Origin: Plectrocnemia conspersa
Lineage: Eukaryota > Arthropoda > Insecta > Trichoptera > Polycentropodidae
NCBI GenBank assembly: GCA_009617715.1
Contig: VTFK01000152.1
Coordinates: forward strand, 1-64,000
Reading direction: 5' to 3'
Length of the DNA stretch: 64,000 nucleotides
Notes under the pieces: model-generated
Seen by the model: the letters and a program-made list of their open reading frames with translations, nothing else
What the model was told of the DNA's origin: nothing
Databases searched by the model: none
Shown here: positions 1 to 14,004 of the stretch, piece after piece
Layout: the number at the start of each line of letters is the position of its first letter
Position numbering within the stretch: position 1 is the first letter of the stretch
Made by a program: the position numbers and the translations under genes

Positions 1-599
1 TAAAGATAGATCTTGTAAATAACTAAGTTCGATATCCAGTTTTAACAGCCATTTATTTTAAAAATAAATCTGTTTATTTTATTTAAAAAGGAAAAAAATG
101 TTTTTTTTTACGTTTTTTTCCTTCAGTGGGATATAACGAAATTTGAGGACACGGTAACTGTCGTGGTTTTAATCAAGTTTTTTAGCCAGTCTAATCCGCC
201 GTCTTGTTTCAATAAAGGGGCTATTAAGAAAAAATAAAAAAATAATCATAAATAAACATCTTAAAATGAATATTAACCGTTAAAAATATATTAATCTTTA
301 CACATTTTTACATAGATCTACATAAATCTACATACCTACTGCGTTTACTTTAATCCTATTTTTTTTTATAACTTTAATACGCTTTCACAGCAGTCGCATG
401 TACAGTCCGCCCAAGATATGAACGCTCATCGTCACAGTATTGGTGAGAAAATATAATAAGGTAATTTTTACTTTTTTAATTTAATTTGTTGAGGAAAGTG
501 TAAAACATCACTTTCTTACTTATTTTGTTTATTTATATACATATTTAATTCAAAAACATGAAAGCAGTTATGGAATCACTCTCCAGGTTGAATATCTGT
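1..599. other. AT-rich intergenic DNA, no gene seen
   Basis: No reading frame with recognisable content. Around 125-215 there is one degenerate copy of a module ('gaggacacggtaactg', then a Gln/Gly-free AT stretch with 'ttgtttcaa') that recurs several times at 55200-56660, so part of this stretch is an old dispersed repeat. Confidence 0.5.
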
Positions 600-917
600 T
601 TAACAGCTTAACGACCGGTATTTATTTGCCGAACTTTGCTTGATGGCCGGGCGATTTCACTGAAAAATAGCCAACAATTACATTTTTCACTAAATTTCCT
701 ATCACTTGTAAACCAATTAAGATATTGAATTCAAATTTAATATGTAGCTTCCTTATGATTTTTCGCATAAATATCTGTCAAGTACGTCATTTAACCAGTG
801 TTTCTAAGCCTGTGGGTCCAATTTGTTTGAAATAATAGTTTCGAAAACAAATTTATATCATTGGCAAACATCTTACAAATACAAAGTAAGTGAGACTCTT
901 CAATAGATTAGTATTAA
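600..917 (-). mobile_element. piggyBac-like TTAA element, truncated right end
   Basis: Starts at a TTAA (600-603) followed by CAGCTTAACGACCG. This is the reverse complement of the right end of the complete element at 10222-13029 and of the copy at 24500-27215. Homology runs through about 317 bp and stops near 917, where unrelated sequence begins. Only the terminal part is present, so it is a truncated or deleted copy. It carries no coding sequence. Confidence 0.75.
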
Positions 918-940
918 CCCTTTGGATGCCGGGCATTTTT
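914..940 (+). mobile_element. Second TTAA-type terminus
   Basis: TTAACCCTTTGGATGCCGG has the shape of a piggyBac-family terminus (TTAA followed by CCCTTT). It abuts the truncated element ending at 917. No matching opposite end was found nearby, so this is a possible second insertion or solo end. Confidence 0.35.
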
Positions 941-1295
941 GGAAAAATGTTCCAGAACTACCGGGACTTTTTATTAAATAATTAAAAAGTCCAAATGTGT
1001 ATTTTAGTTTGTAAACATGCTGTCGCGGCGCGACGCTGTCTGCAGTGAACTTGACCTAATTAATGACGAATATGCGATTGTGTGTTATTTTAGTTTTATT
1101 TGCGCTGTAATAAGAGTCATTATCGCATGACGTATTAAAAATTACGAGATCTGAGCGGCCGAACTCCGACCAGGAATCCATAACAATGATATATAATATG
1201 TTATTTATTTTTAAAATGTAAATAAAACTTTTCGTAAATTAACAAAATATGATATTTTAAATAATGGTTTAAGTAAAAATAATCCATACAGACTG

Positions 1296-1935
<640 letters not shown>

Positions 1936-2004
1936 CACACATATACATATATACATAAAATTTATACATATATATACATGCATATATACATAGAAAGAGT
2001 ATAT

Positions 2005-2080
2005 ATATACAGTGCAGCACACACACCACACACACACACACACAACAAGATCCTCACGACATATCATTGGTCACACACAC

Positions 2081-2114
<34 letters not shown>

Positions 2115-2147
2115 ATGACACACACATACATACACATACACACGCAT

Positions 2148-2178
<31 letters not shown>

Positions 2179-2200
2179 TACACACACACATGAGAGACAT
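2005..2200. repeat. (CA)n microsatellite
   Basis: Imperfect CA/CACACAT repeat directly following the TA tract. Reading frames here (His/Thr or Val/Cys repeats) are compositional artefacts. Confidence 0.95.
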
Positions 2201-3125
2201 AAACACACAGAATCCCCACAGAAATGGACACATGGATCCAGACACACGAACACGATCAGGAGCCGAGACCCCACGAGATAGGAAGAAGGAAGAGACACAG
2301 GTGGAGGAGACACACATGGAGGAAGACCAAGACTGACCCGACCAGACAGACATCATGGACACAGGACAGAGACAGAGACCGGACCGAGACCAGGAAGGAG
2401 ACAGAGGAATCGAGACACAGGAGGACACAGTGACAGGAACGAAGGAATGGACACAGAATCATGACCAGGAGGACCCACACACACCACCCCAGCACACTGA
2501 AAGCCGAGGACAACTTGACCAGACCACAGGAACCACAGGAGAGACACACAGACAGGAACGAGACCGAACGAATGGACAGGATGGACCACGGAAATGGACA
2601 GGAACAGTGAGACCCCAGGCCAACATAGACTGTGGATGACACGAGACCACACAGGACAAGGAGAATCAGACACAAAGGATGGAGACCACACAGAATGAGG
2701 ACCACAAGGACACAGGAGAGGAATGGACACACACACAAATAAACAGAGCCATAATAAATATGGAATGAATAACGAAAGGGTGGATGACGAAAATAGTGGA
2801 TGTGGATATAAATGGAAGGAATGGAAACAACAAGAAAGAATATAGGGGAGGAAAATATGTATGGAATGGATGTATGGTGTGGAAAGCAGCAGGGAGAAAG
2901 CTTTGTGGAGCCCTGGAGCCAGAAAGTAGAAGAGAAAGCATGGAATGAAAGGAAAATATAATAATATGATAAATATAAGGAAAAATGGAAGAAATGGATG
3001 GAGAATGGAAGGAAATGGAAATTGTAATGAAGGAAAGAGATAGGTAATGGAGGGAATAATGAAAGAGGAGTGGAGGAAATATAAAATATATACATGGTGG
3101 TGAGCCTGGAATGTGGTGGTGCACA
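2200..3125. repeat. Purine-rich low-complexity strand
   Basis: The plus strand is strongly enriched in A and G, built from degenerate units such as 'gagacacagg', 'ggaatgga' and 'atggaagg', grading from A/G/C to A/G/T toward the right. Long frames on both strands come from the skewed composition. The block ends about 45 bp before the left histone arm begins. Confidence 0.8.
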
Positions 3126-3320
3126 GAAATGGAAATCTACCAACAACCTGGTAAATATAGCCAATTCCTTGTCTGACTTATTCTCGCCATTTCTGGTGCC
3201 ATGAACAATCAGCAGCGCTTTTGAATTTTATTATCAAAAGTAGTAAGAAGCTTCACGGGCGAAGCCAGAACCTACAAATATGTAGCAGAAAAAACCCGGT
3301 CAACCGACATAATTTTCATG

Positions 3321-3335
3321 GGCCCTAAAGCGCCT
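3321..3335 (-). promoter_or_regulatory. Degraded histone 3' stem-loop (H2A)
   Basis: Position matches the stem-loop at 23812-23827, but the 5' half of the stem is altered, leaving only the AGGGCC half and a shortened loop. Confidence 0.55.
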
Positions 3336-3363
3336 CTTTGTCAGTGAATAGCAAGCGAAGATA

Positions 3364-3733
3364 CTATCGGAAGTCTTTTTTTCTCGGCCCTCGGTGTAAG
3401 AGAACGGCTTGAATGTTGGGCAGTACCTTTGTTACGGTGACTCGGCGGAGAAGTTTGTTTTAACTCCTCGTCGTTTCGGATGGCCAGTTGAGATGTCTGG
3501 GGATGATCCTAGTTTTTTTTGTTGTCGCGAGCTGCGTTGCCGGCCAACTCGAGGACTTCAGCGGCCAGATAATTCCATGACGGCGGCCAAAGTAGACGGG
3601 AAACCGGCGCCGACCCCTCCGGCGTAGTTTCCCTTCCTCAAGAGACGATGGATACGTCGGGGAATAAGTCCAGCGCGGCTGGAACGGGACTTCGCCTTTC
3701 CCCTGACTTTGCCACCTTTACCGCGACCGACAT
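3364..3733 (-). pseudogene. Histone H2A, broken copy
   Basis: Aligned by eye with the intact H2A at 23407-23781, this copy keeps the start region, the upstream TATA box and most of the sequence. It has a one-base deletion in codon 2-3, indels near the middle (around 3645 and 3560), a loss of about eight bases near 3440 and no in-frame stop at the expected place. It cannot encode H2A as written. The stem-loop behind it is also damaged. Either it is a true pseudogene at the edge of the duplication or the assembly consensus is poor here. Many lesions are homopolymer length changes, which keeps the second explanation open. Confidence 0.8.
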
Positions 3734-3813
3734 GTTGAGTGATGAATTAAACGAAACACGACCGCAGAAGAACGGAAGAGCGAGTGTAAATTTTTTGCGG
3801 TTGACGGGCTGTA

Positions 3814-3821
3814 TATTTATA
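3814..3821 (-). promoter_or_regulatory. TATA box of left H2A copy
   Basis: TATAAATA on the minus strand, about 80 bp upstream of the H2A start. The identical box lies at 23321-23328 in front of the intact H2A. Confidence 0.7.
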
Positions 3822-3966
3822 CCAGTCGCGGTACGTGCCGCTTTCCCCACCACTCTACCGATGCTAACGCGACTTGCGCTGCGTTTATCCGATAGTAAAC
3901 TCTACCACCAGTCTTTTCAAATTTTCACCCACCCGTTCCGACTGAGCTTTGCAGCAGAGTCCGATC

Positions 3967-4343
3967 ATGGCACCGAAAACCAGCGGGAAGGCAGCGAAGA
4001 AGTCCGGCAAGGCTCAGAAAAAACATCACCAAGACCGACAAGAAGAAGAACAAAAGGAAGAAGAGGAAGGAAAGTTACGCCATCTACATTTACAAGGTGC
4101 TGAAGCAAGTCCACCCCGACACCGGCATTTCCTCGAAAGCGATGAGCATCATGAACAGCTTCGTCAACGATCTGTTCGAACGAATCGCGGCCGAATCCTC
4201 TCGCCTGGCTCACTACAACAAGCGTTCCACCATCACCAGCAGGGAGATCCAGACTGCCGTCAGGCTCTTGCTGCCCGGTGAATTGGCCAAACACGCCGTC
4301 AGTGAAGGCACCAGCAGTCACTAAATACACCAGCTCCAAGTGA
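3967..4343 (+). pseudogene. Histone H2B, frameshifted copy
   Basis: Starts with [18 protein letters not shown] exactly as the intact H2B at 22796-23173. A run of six A (near 4018-4023) replaces five A, so the frame is lost after about 18 codons. The rest of the histone fold remains readable in another frame (for example [15 protein letters not shown] from about 4100). A second lesion, a two-base loss near 4313, precedes the terminal TYSS-type end. A canonical stem-loop follows at 4368. Both lesions are small indels in short repeats, so an assembly error is a real alternative to pseudogenisation. Confidence 0.85.
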
Positions 4344-4367
4344 ACAGATCCTTCACGTACACCAAAC

Positions 4368-4383
4368 GGCCCTTTTCAGGGCC
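4368..4383 (+). promoter_or_regulatory. Histone mRNA 3' stem-loop (H2B, left)
   Basis: GGCCCTTTTCAGGGCC, the canonical six-base-pair stem and four-base loop bound by SLBP, 24 bp after the expected stop codon. Confidence 0.93.
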
Positions 4384-4399
4384 AACGAATCTTTTTTTT

Positions 4400-6200
4400 T
4401 TTTTTGTTTGATATCCTGCTAATTATGTTTTTCACCAATGACTACTTTCACTATAATATCCTATTACCTTTTGTCATCAATCTATAAAACACCACTTATT
4501 TGCTATTTTTAATTATTGAGGAACCCTCGTCACCTGCGTTAACTTTGTAAGCCGAAAGGAAAGCATAAATAACACTTTACAAATCTAACGGTTTTATATT
4601 TTGTATAAAATAATGTTAAAACAGTCGGACTGTGACCAAAACTAATGTTACACAATACCCAATTTCACACACCAGATTTTTTTGGACGAAATTTTAATAT
4701 CGATTGTTGGAAAATCCTATACCAAATGGGCAAAATGGAGAGCGACTTTACTTTTTTTTATTTGTTTCATATAGTAATTATTAATTATTGTATGGTGGCG
4801 CTGTCCATTTTTTATTTTGTAATTGGTAATTGAAATTGAAAACTCAGTTATTATCACTTATCAAGTTATTTTAATTACACGAAGAAAGAAAACAAATCCA
4901 ACAGTATTATATTGTTACTTATCATAAACAAAAAATACTCAGAATCTTACAAAATGAATAAAATAAAATATTTAAAAAAAAAAAGTTCTTCGTGGCCCAC
5001 TAGTTGGACAGCACTGCTGTTTATTAAAAAATATGTATACATTAACACTTTACCTACCGCTCACACCAATTGGCGTCCTGAGTGTGCCGAAAGTTAAACA
5101 CCGCAGACGCCAATTGGCGTCCTGTGTATGTGATCGCTTCCATGTCAAATAAAAAAATACATGTTTAGTGTTTTATTTTATTTTTTTTAAGAGATGACTA
5201 AATAAATGTATGAATTTGCTTTTTATTTTAATTATATTTAGACAAATACGAAGGTTTTATAAATATATTTTGTATTTCTTTCATCCGGCAGTTTGACTAC
5301 CAGAAAAACTTATGTATCTTTTGATACGGTCCGAATATTTTAATGAATTTTTCTAGACATATTATAAATGTATCAATGCATCAATTCAAGTCATTATTAA
5401 GTGGCTCTCAACGTGTGTTTCGCCGGAAATAGAAATGAATTAATACATTTCCTTATTATTAGATTTTAAAGTCAAAATGATATATTTTTAACTCCCGTAG
5501 CATTTATCCTTCTCAAAAAACTTCATAACGTTTTTTTAGTTCTTGCGGCAACTGTCCGTTATCCATAAAATTTTAGAGATGACCATTTTATTTTTAGTGT
5601 CTCTGATATTTTCAAAATCTGGTCGCCTTAATTTAATACAATTTAAAACGTGACTGTACATTGTAGGTAATAAAACGATAACACGAGAGCAACGATTGTT
5701 TTAAATTCGTTTAGGTTGCGTACCAAAAAAATGTCTTAATTTAATAAACGGTGAACGGACTGTCGCTATTATGTAATTATGTTTATATCTATCACCATTC
5801 ATTGATATATTTAGGTAACCAAATCAGCAGCTTTCATAAATAGAATTATCCATATACTTTCGATTTTTAAATCAAAAATACTTTTTTCACGTCAAATTTT
5901 TTTTAACCCGGAAAAAATTATTTAAAAAATAGTGCATAAATATCTCATATCAATTAGGTGTATTTTTTTCGCTTCGTCCTAAAATTTATAATGCATTCAA
6001 AGAATTTCGGTTTGAGGATACGGTACATACAAAGACCGATAGGTAGTAAAAAATCTATCTAAAAAATAATATTTATCGAATCACTCACCTCTTAATAGTA
6101 TCAAACCAGATTTTAAGGGTTAATAAAAGGTATAACAATTATTTGAAAGGTGCGTAAATAAATTTGTTTAATGCAAGATTAATTCTTAGCCGAAAATAAA
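4400..6200. other. H2B-H4 intergenic spacer (left arm)
   Basis: AT-rich with no gene seen. Around 5042-5130 it contains a TTAACACTTTACC-type terminus followed by two copies of a subterminal repeat containing ACGCCAATTGGCGT. One copy is a perfect 14-bp palindrome at 5107-5120. This resembles the end of a piggyBac-like element. The same DNA recurs inverted at 21985-22115. Confidence 0.55.
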
Positions 6201-6208
6201 AAATTGGC

Positions 6209-6224
6209 GGCCCTGAAAAGGGCC
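6209..6224 (-). promoter_or_regulatory. Histone mRNA 3' stem-loop (H4, left)
   Basis: Reverse complement reads GGCCCTTTTCAGGGCC, 29 bp beyond the H4 stop. It is followed by TCGGCTAAGAA, a likely U7 snRNA-pairing downstream element. Confidence 0.94.
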
Positions 6225-6253
6225 TTTTTCGAAAAGTCAGCGATGCGAGATGA

Positions 6254-7795
<1,542 letters not shown>

Positions 7796-7822
7796 TTTGA
7801 CTAAATCTTATTTTGACAAAAC

Positions 7823-7838
7823 GGCCCTTTTCAGGGCC
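7823..7838 (+). promoter_or_regulatory. Histone mRNA 3' stem-loop (H3, left)
   Basis: GGCCCTTTTCAGGGCC, 27 bp after the stop codon, followed by CACCA and then TCGGCTAAGAA about 13-20 bp further on. Confidence 0.95.
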
Positions 7839-7859
7839 ACCAATTTATTAGTTCGGCTA

Positions 7860-8715
7860 AGAAAAATTCCTTGCTTACAAAAATGACTTATTATATAGAA
7901 ACTGCTCCACATATTCAAATATTAACGACAGCTTTAAGTTTGCATTTTTGCACTTTTCAACGAGTTCAAAATACATTTTCTGAAATCATATAATAGGTAG
8001 TATGGCAATTAATTGGGTGTGGCTTCAATCATATCTTCATATGGAAGATTGCTTCGAGAAATGTCATGATGGATATAACTAAATATGCATTGAAATTGTA
8101 ATGTACATACATATATAAATATATTTTATATTGCATACATCAAAGTAATAAAAATATTGGTGCTGGGTAGACAATTACCTAAATACTTACAAGGAAGCCT
8201 GAAATATTTTCACATTTATTATGTAATAACTCAATACTATTGACAATTTAATAGTTATATTGACCGAGAAGTACATTATTTCCCCGTCTACTATCGGGCA
8301 GTGTTTTCTATGAATTTCGAAATTTTACGTTATTACACTCTCGCTTAAAACTAAAGTATAAATTTTATAAAAAAAAAAAAAATTTTCATTCATTTTTGTG
8401 TCCAGCAGTGGGCACCAAAAATTCAGCGATCCGACTTTCAGTAAAATTCTCTCCACCTAAAACGAGGGGCACAGACAACGTGCTTAGCAGACGTCCTATT
8501 GCAATAGTAAATTATTATAAAATGTCTACATGCGTTCAAAAATAAATGTGAGATGTAGCGTCACTGCATCAATCAAGTAACTTTGTAATAAATATTTAAA
8601 AAACCCAAAACCTGACATACACATAATATATGATATATAATGCGTATGTTACACGTTTTGAAAATAACCAAATTGTATTACGAAAAACAGTATGGAAACA
8701 AAGTAACCGAAAAAT
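7860..8715. other. H3-H1 convergent spacer (left arm)
   Basis: AT-rich, nothing gene-like. Mirrored nearly exactly at 18440-19300. Confidence 0.6.
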
Positions 8716-8721
8716 ATTAGT

Positions 8722-8737
8722 GGCCCTGAAAAGGACC
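8722..8737 (-). promoter_or_regulatory. Histone mRNA 3' stem-loop (H1, left)
   Basis: On the minus strand GGTCCTTTTCAGGGCC, a canonical stem with one G-U wobble pair, 28 bp after the H1 stop. The same variant is retained behind the truncated H1 at 18418-18433. Confidence 0.92.
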
Positions 8738-8765
8738 TTTGTATGATTCTGGCTGGGTCGCAAGT

Positions 8766-9431
8766 TTACTTCTTGGCGGCGTTCTTTTTGCCCGCAGGTC
8801 TGCCTCTGGTACCGCCAGTCGCGGCTTTGGGTGTCTTCGGCTTCTTGGTGGGCGGTTTGGCCGTCTTCTTCGCCTTAGTCGGGGTCTTCTTGGGCTTGGC
8901 GGCGGCGGCGGTGACGGCTTTTTTAGGGGTAGCCGCTGCCTTGGGCTTCTTGGCGGCGGGTTTGGCCTTCTTGGGAGTGGCGGCTTTCTTCGCTGCCGGT
9001 TTCTTCTTCTTCTCCACGCGTCCGGCCTTGACTCCGGTCTTCTTCGCCTTCGGTGTCTTTTCCTTCTTGGCTGCGGTCGGTTTGTTCTTGGCCTCTAGTT
9101 TAAAAGAGCCGGTGGCGCCCTTTCCTTTGCCCTTGGTGCGCACCAAAGCGCCTTTCTCGACAGCCGCCTTCAGGTACTTCCTGACGAAGGGAGCTACTCG
9201 GTCGGCGTCGACTTTGTAGTTGGCGGCGATGTACTTCTTGATGGCTTGCAACGAAGAGCCTCCCTTTTCCTTCAAGTCGGAGATGGCCTTGGTGACCATT
9301 TCGGAAGTCGGAGGGTGCGTCGGTTTCTTGACGGCTTTCTTAACTATTGCCGCTGCGCCCTTGGTCTTCTTGGCTGGCTTTCCCTTGACGAGGGTGGCCG
9401 GCGTCGGGGTCTCCACTGCTGTATCTGCCAT
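8766..9431 (-). CDS. H1: Linker histone H1 (complete)
   Basis: Encodes a 221-residue linker histone that binds linker DNA at the nucleosome dyad and compacts chromatin. There is a short N-terminal tail, then the winged-helix H15 globular domain at about residues 40-110 ([39 protein letters not shown], ...TGSFKL), then a long Lys/Ala/Pro-rich C-terminal tail with TPKK- and PTKAKK-type repeats. The start codon at 9431 is the only sensible one. No TATA box is evident upstream, in line with H1 promoters in Drosophila. The inner boundary of the inverted duplication falls inside this gene at about 8939: the last 57 codons are duplicated at 18216-18389, the rest is single-copy. Confidence 0.96.
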   Translation of the reverse strand: MADTAVETPTPATLVKGKPAKKTKGAAAIVKKAVKKPTHPPTSEMVTKAISDLKEKGGSSLQAIKKYIAANYKVDADRVAPFVRKYLKAAVEKGALVRTKGKGKGATGSFKLEAKNKPTAAKKEKTPKAKKTGVKAGRVEKKKKPAAKKAATPKKAKPAAKKPKAAATPKKAVTAAAAKPKKTPTKAKKTAKPPTKKPKTPKAATGGTRGRPAGKKNAAKK

Positions 9432-10221
9432 TGCGAATATCTGCTTGGCCTACGATTGCGTATCGCGCGCTAACAAACAACTACCTCGTTTCCGAACGTA
9501 GCTCGCTGAAACGCTTATGCGCTCGACAATTTTCATCTTCATTTCGATCACTTTTCTGCTTCGATTTCGTCACTCTAACCTAGTTTTCTAGTCGAAGAGA
9601 GTTTTAAGAATACTTTATTTGCCTTTTAACCGTTCAGCAGGTTTCATATTATAGATTTTGGCCAAAACAACCACTGAAATCAGACGCCTCTAACGAGCGA
9701 TCGCAATTTCACACGAGATAGCCCGTTCCCGTCGTCGTGATGTTCGTTTATAACTAGTTTTTAACGACAATTGAGTAATAAGCAAATTGTTTAAAAATCC
9801 TCACAGTTTCCCGACAATATCGTTGATAAAATGTGAAGATAATTTGCTAATTTTATTTATTCATTAATGGGTAAAAAAAAACATTCTCGGTCGACGATAA
9901 CACAACCTGGTACGCTTTCATTTATCGTTCTGTTTTCCACCTAAACTCTTTTTACAATTATATTTTATAACGTTTTAATACTACATAAGCTTTACATATT
10001 AATTAATAAATAATGTCATTGTTTTATTATATGTATATGCTTCGGTTTCTTGTACAATTAAAGGCAAATGAAATTATGAATTTAATTTCTATACCCGTGG
10101 GCACTCCACGGAGGACAACCTTGAGTGTTTTGTCCTCATGGAGTGCGAATGTATGATATTGAACCCCTTTTTTGGTTAATGGTCTTTGTTAAAAATTGAG
10201 TATTTTGGCTGTAATTATGTG
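9432..10221. other. Region upstream of H1, no gene
   Basis: Contains the presumed TATA-less H1 promoter (GC-richer leader to about 9530) and AT-rich DNA. A hairpin with 7+8 bp of stem lies at 10101-10146 (GCACTCCACGGAGGACA against TGTCCTCATGGAGTGC). Confidence 0.5.
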
Positions 10222-11293
10222 TTAACAGCTTAACGACCGAGGACTCACCCACGAGTCCTGAGAGTACCTTCTGTAGCGGCCGAGGACTCGCCCGTGCGTC
10301 CTGCGTTATGCGTATTCTTTTATTAAAAATACACTATGATACAATACAGTTTACCTCTTTATTATAATGCGAGATGGTAGTATACTATTTCTACCTAATA
10401 TAAAATATAAAATAAATTATATTTTACTTTAATTTTTCGTAAAAAGAGTCGTTTTATCCCACTGCGTCGCAATGCAACGAGTCGTCGCCTATTTTAGTTT
10501 GTTATATTCTAATATTTTTGGGCTAGTGTGTTGTTTGGTAACGGTTCTCCAAGCCGCTCCCACTTACAGTGACCATATTTTTTGCATTGTGGAACTATTA
10601 TATTTTTATTTATTGTCGTTGTTGATAATAAGTAATAATTTATAGTAATACTTAGTTAATAATAATAAAAACAGTAAATTGTGTATTTACAAAAATAGTT
10701 AAGTAATCATTAAAGGATTTTTTTAAATTTGCGAACGTTGATTAGTGCACGATTTTATTTGAACACCATATTAGCTCAAAAAGTGATATTTTACTCTAAA
10801 TAACCGTGAATAATTGTAGCGACACAGACAGTGGAATTGACGTCATCCCGCCGCGCAAAAGTAGGAGATATGCATATTCTAGCAAATATTGAAAATTTGT
10901 TGATTTCGCAAAATATAAGACCTTCAACAACTATCAACCCAACACCATCAACATTACTGATTTGACAAAAAAGTAACATTTTTTATCTAAAAACATTTTA
11001 CAACAAAAAACAATGTTTCTATTGGAAATAGAATAGTTGGGCCGAATATTCTAACAAATTGTTTGGTGCCTGACGACTATTTTTAGCTATTTTTCCCAAA
11101 TTCCTTAACAAGTAAAATTTATAAAAAATATTCATTTAAATATAACACAATATAATTTGCACTCACCAAATTTTTCGGCATCCATTTTCTACGTACAACT
11201 GTCACGAACACATTTATTTTCATAATTACACTTATAAACTACACTATATACTTATTCATTTTTAATTTTATTAATAACACTTTAGTATCTATT

Positions 11294-11512
11294 TCAATAA
11301 TTTTTTTTGAGTGATAAAATCACTATCATCACTATCATCACTATAATATCACTATCATACTCACCATCACTGGACGAGTGTAAATTCATTACACGCGGTC
11401 TATGTTCACTTGAGTTGTCACTTTCGCACATTTCACTGTTTTCACAATCACTGGGGGCGTTGGACAACGCGTCTTCAAAATTTTCCAAAAAGGTTTCATT
11501 TCCTTCGTCCAT
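11294..11512 (-). pseudogene. Possible piggyBac transposase N-terminal fragment
   Basis: A 72-codon frame opening MDEGNETFLENFEDALSNA and rich in Asp, Glu and Ser, the usual character of piggyBac transposase N-termini. It lies inside a TTAA-flanked element and ends at a region of simple TCA/ATC repeats, with no catalytic domain (DDD residues) following. In the sister element the same region (25290-25430) is interrupted. Family assignment is an inference from composition and context. It might instead be chance coding in the element. Confidence 0.45.
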
Positions 11513-11667
11513 TTTGCGGTGATTGAAAATAAAATTTTTAAATCAAAATCACAATCGCAAAAGATCACAAAGAGAAGAGCAATTTTCGCGATACGTTTCG
11601 ACCGATAGTTCAGAAGAGACTAAATATTAATGCATTACTTCGATTATAAAATGCATTTTTTTTTTGT

Positions 11668-11699
11668 GTGGAATTCCCGAATTCGGGAATTCACACAGA
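11668..11699. repeat. Perfect palindrome inside element copy 1
   Basis: TGTGTGGAATTCCCG followed by its mirror CGGGAATTCACACA around a central AATT; a hairpin of about 14 bp. The sister element has a decayed version at 25560-25592. Confidence 0.7.
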
Positions 11700-13029
11700 T
11701 AAAAAAAGTGTCTTATACCGTAATAGATGAATTCTTAAAAGGTATGCATAAGGCAAACTGATAAGACGGGACAGGTAGTGGCGATTTACCCTTTTAGAAT
11801 AACATTGATTGAAATTTATAGTAAATATTTAGTATTATATTTGTAAACAAGTTTTTTTCTTTATATCACCCACAGATTTAGAACACTGGTTAAGTCACAT
11901 AATTACAATATATTTATGCGAAAAATCATAAGGAAGCTACAAATTAAATTTCGATAAAATATATTATTTGGTTTACAAGTTATAGGGAATTTACTAAAAA
12001 AGGTAATTGTTTGCTATTATTCCGCGAAATCTCCCGGCCACCAAGGTAAGTTCGGCAAAAAAACACCGGGCGTTAAGCTGGTAAAAAATATAGGGCTTAG
12101 ATGTGTTATAAGATTAAGAATAATAAATTAACAATAACAATAGATAAAATCGTAAACTATTTTTTTTAATAATAATTTCTTAAATAAAATATTATCATAA
12201 TATTTTGGTGAATTGCTAAACTCCTTGTAGTGTATGCGAATATTATGGGCTGATCTAACTTGTGTTTCATGTAAATAACCAATACAAAATTAAGTAGAAA
12301 ATATCTTTCCTAAGATTAGAGCCAATGTATCTATCGCAAGTGCAGGTAGTAAATTGTAAACAATGAACCTTTTTGAAATGGGCGTAGGCATTCGCTCAAA
12401 GAAATTGCGGGGCATACAATATAATTAGAAAGAAGCTGTTCTGAGAATTTATGTTTGGTTTTTTGTTTATATCACCTATATAGTACCAAATTATTATTAT
12501 GGAAAGAATAGATATGATGAATATTAAATATATTGAAAGCATACATGTTACTTTTAATTTAATAAAGTGCAATAAGCAAAATATTTTTAGTGAAGTGTAC
12601 CGTAAATTAATTTCGTGAGTATGGGCATACAAATGGTTAGACACTGTGGCCCAGAAATAACAAATCAAAATTTTTATTTTTAAATTTAAAAAGTGATAAA
12701 AAATCAGGTAATTAATACTAATCTATTGAAGAGTCTCACTTACTTTGTATTTGTAAGATGTTTGCCAATGATATAAATTTGTTTTCGAAACTATTATTTC
12801 AAACAAATTAGACCCACAGGTTTAGAAACACTGGTTAAATGACGTACTTGACAGGTATTTATGCGAAAAATCATAATGAAGCTACATATTAAATTTGAAT
12901 ACAATATCTTAATTGGTTTATAAGTTATAGGGAATTTACTGAAAAAGATAATTGTTTGCGATTTTTCCGTGAGATCGCCCGGCCACCAAGCAAAGTTCGG
13001 CAAATAAATACCGGTCGTTAAGCTGTTAA

Positions 13030-14004
13030 AGAGAGTAAGTAGCCAAAAAATTATATCGCTAAAAACGCATGGCGTACAGCGAGCAATTAAGAATTTACTG
13101 GTCGGTGGTCTAAGGGTTAATTATAAGATCATGATTTGCATCACATTTATTTGTAATGCATTATTATTGTATCGCTTAAAAGACCATCGCCCATTTTGAC
13201 CAATTGACCGTGTCTCTATAGTATGTATGTATACTAAACACAATAATTCATTAAAATACTAAATTAACCTAACGTAGTGGCACATTTCTGACCATAGATA
13301 TGGAAATTTTCGATATACAAACATATGTCATATATGTATGATTTATAATAGATTAATGTTTTTACAGTTTAATACATAAAACAATAATCGTTTAATTAAC
13401 TGAAATATATTATATATTATTCGTACTCAGTCGTTATTCGAGATAGAGTGTAGTCGTATAAAATAGATACCCAAAAACCAACCGTGATGCTGTGAAAATT
13501 GATTATTATACAATATTTTATTTATCGCCTATAATTAAAAAATATGTTATCGAAAAAAGTTTCACGATATTTTTATTTGTATTTGTTTATCGTCAAATAG
13601 CAAAGAAAAGGTATGGCGTCAAATAGCAAAAAAAAGATCTATACCTGCCCTAAACTTTATGCATTCATTGCAGGTAGAGTAGATATATATTTGTCAATTT
13701 AATGAAACACTACCGAACAAATCTAATGATAAATTTAAAATCAGCGTTTCATTTTAGTACAAAATATATGTATATCGTACGTATGGGGATGGGGAGCCAT
13801 ACACGAGTATGTACGTAATAATTAATAAATAATGTTTTCATTGACTAATCATTTTAATCGTCATTACGCTCTGGCACATAAAATACTAATTTTACTGCCT
13901 ATATCTCGTGAATTTTAATTCTTTGTTAATTTCTAACAATTTACTTATATTTTATATACCTAATTCCTAATATATTCATTACTTGATATTCTCCAAGTAT
14001 TTTT
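13030..14004. other. AT-rich spacer, no gene
   Basis: No supported gene. Contains 'agaccatcgcccattttgacc' near 13181, a motif that recurs in altered form near 28500 and 30150. Confidence 0.5.

Larger units (their letters stand above)
10222..13029 (+). mobile_element. piggyBac-like TTAA element, copy 1 (complete ends)
   Basis: Flanked on both sides by TTAA, with 14-bp terminal inverted repeats CAGCTTAACGACCG and CGGTCGTTAAGCTG. The left end carries two subterminal repeats of about 30 bp (GAGGACTC.CCC..G.GTCCTG). A second, internal copy of the right end lies at about 11868-12083 (ending CGGGCGTTAAGCTGG), so the element is composite. It keeps only a short reading frame at 11294-11512. TTAA target duplication and an acidic transposase-like N-terminus point to the piggyBac superfamily. 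As it stands it is non-autonomous. A close relative with the same composite layout lies at 24500-27215. Confidence 0.85.

Noticed and set aside
2012..3164. His/Thr-, Cys/Val- and Arg/Glu-rich frames up to 302 codons
   Set aside because: Result of CA and purine-skewed low-complexity DNA.
8739..9219. Leu/Gly/Phe-rich frames opposite H1
   Set aside because: Antisense shadows of the Lys/Ala codons of H1.
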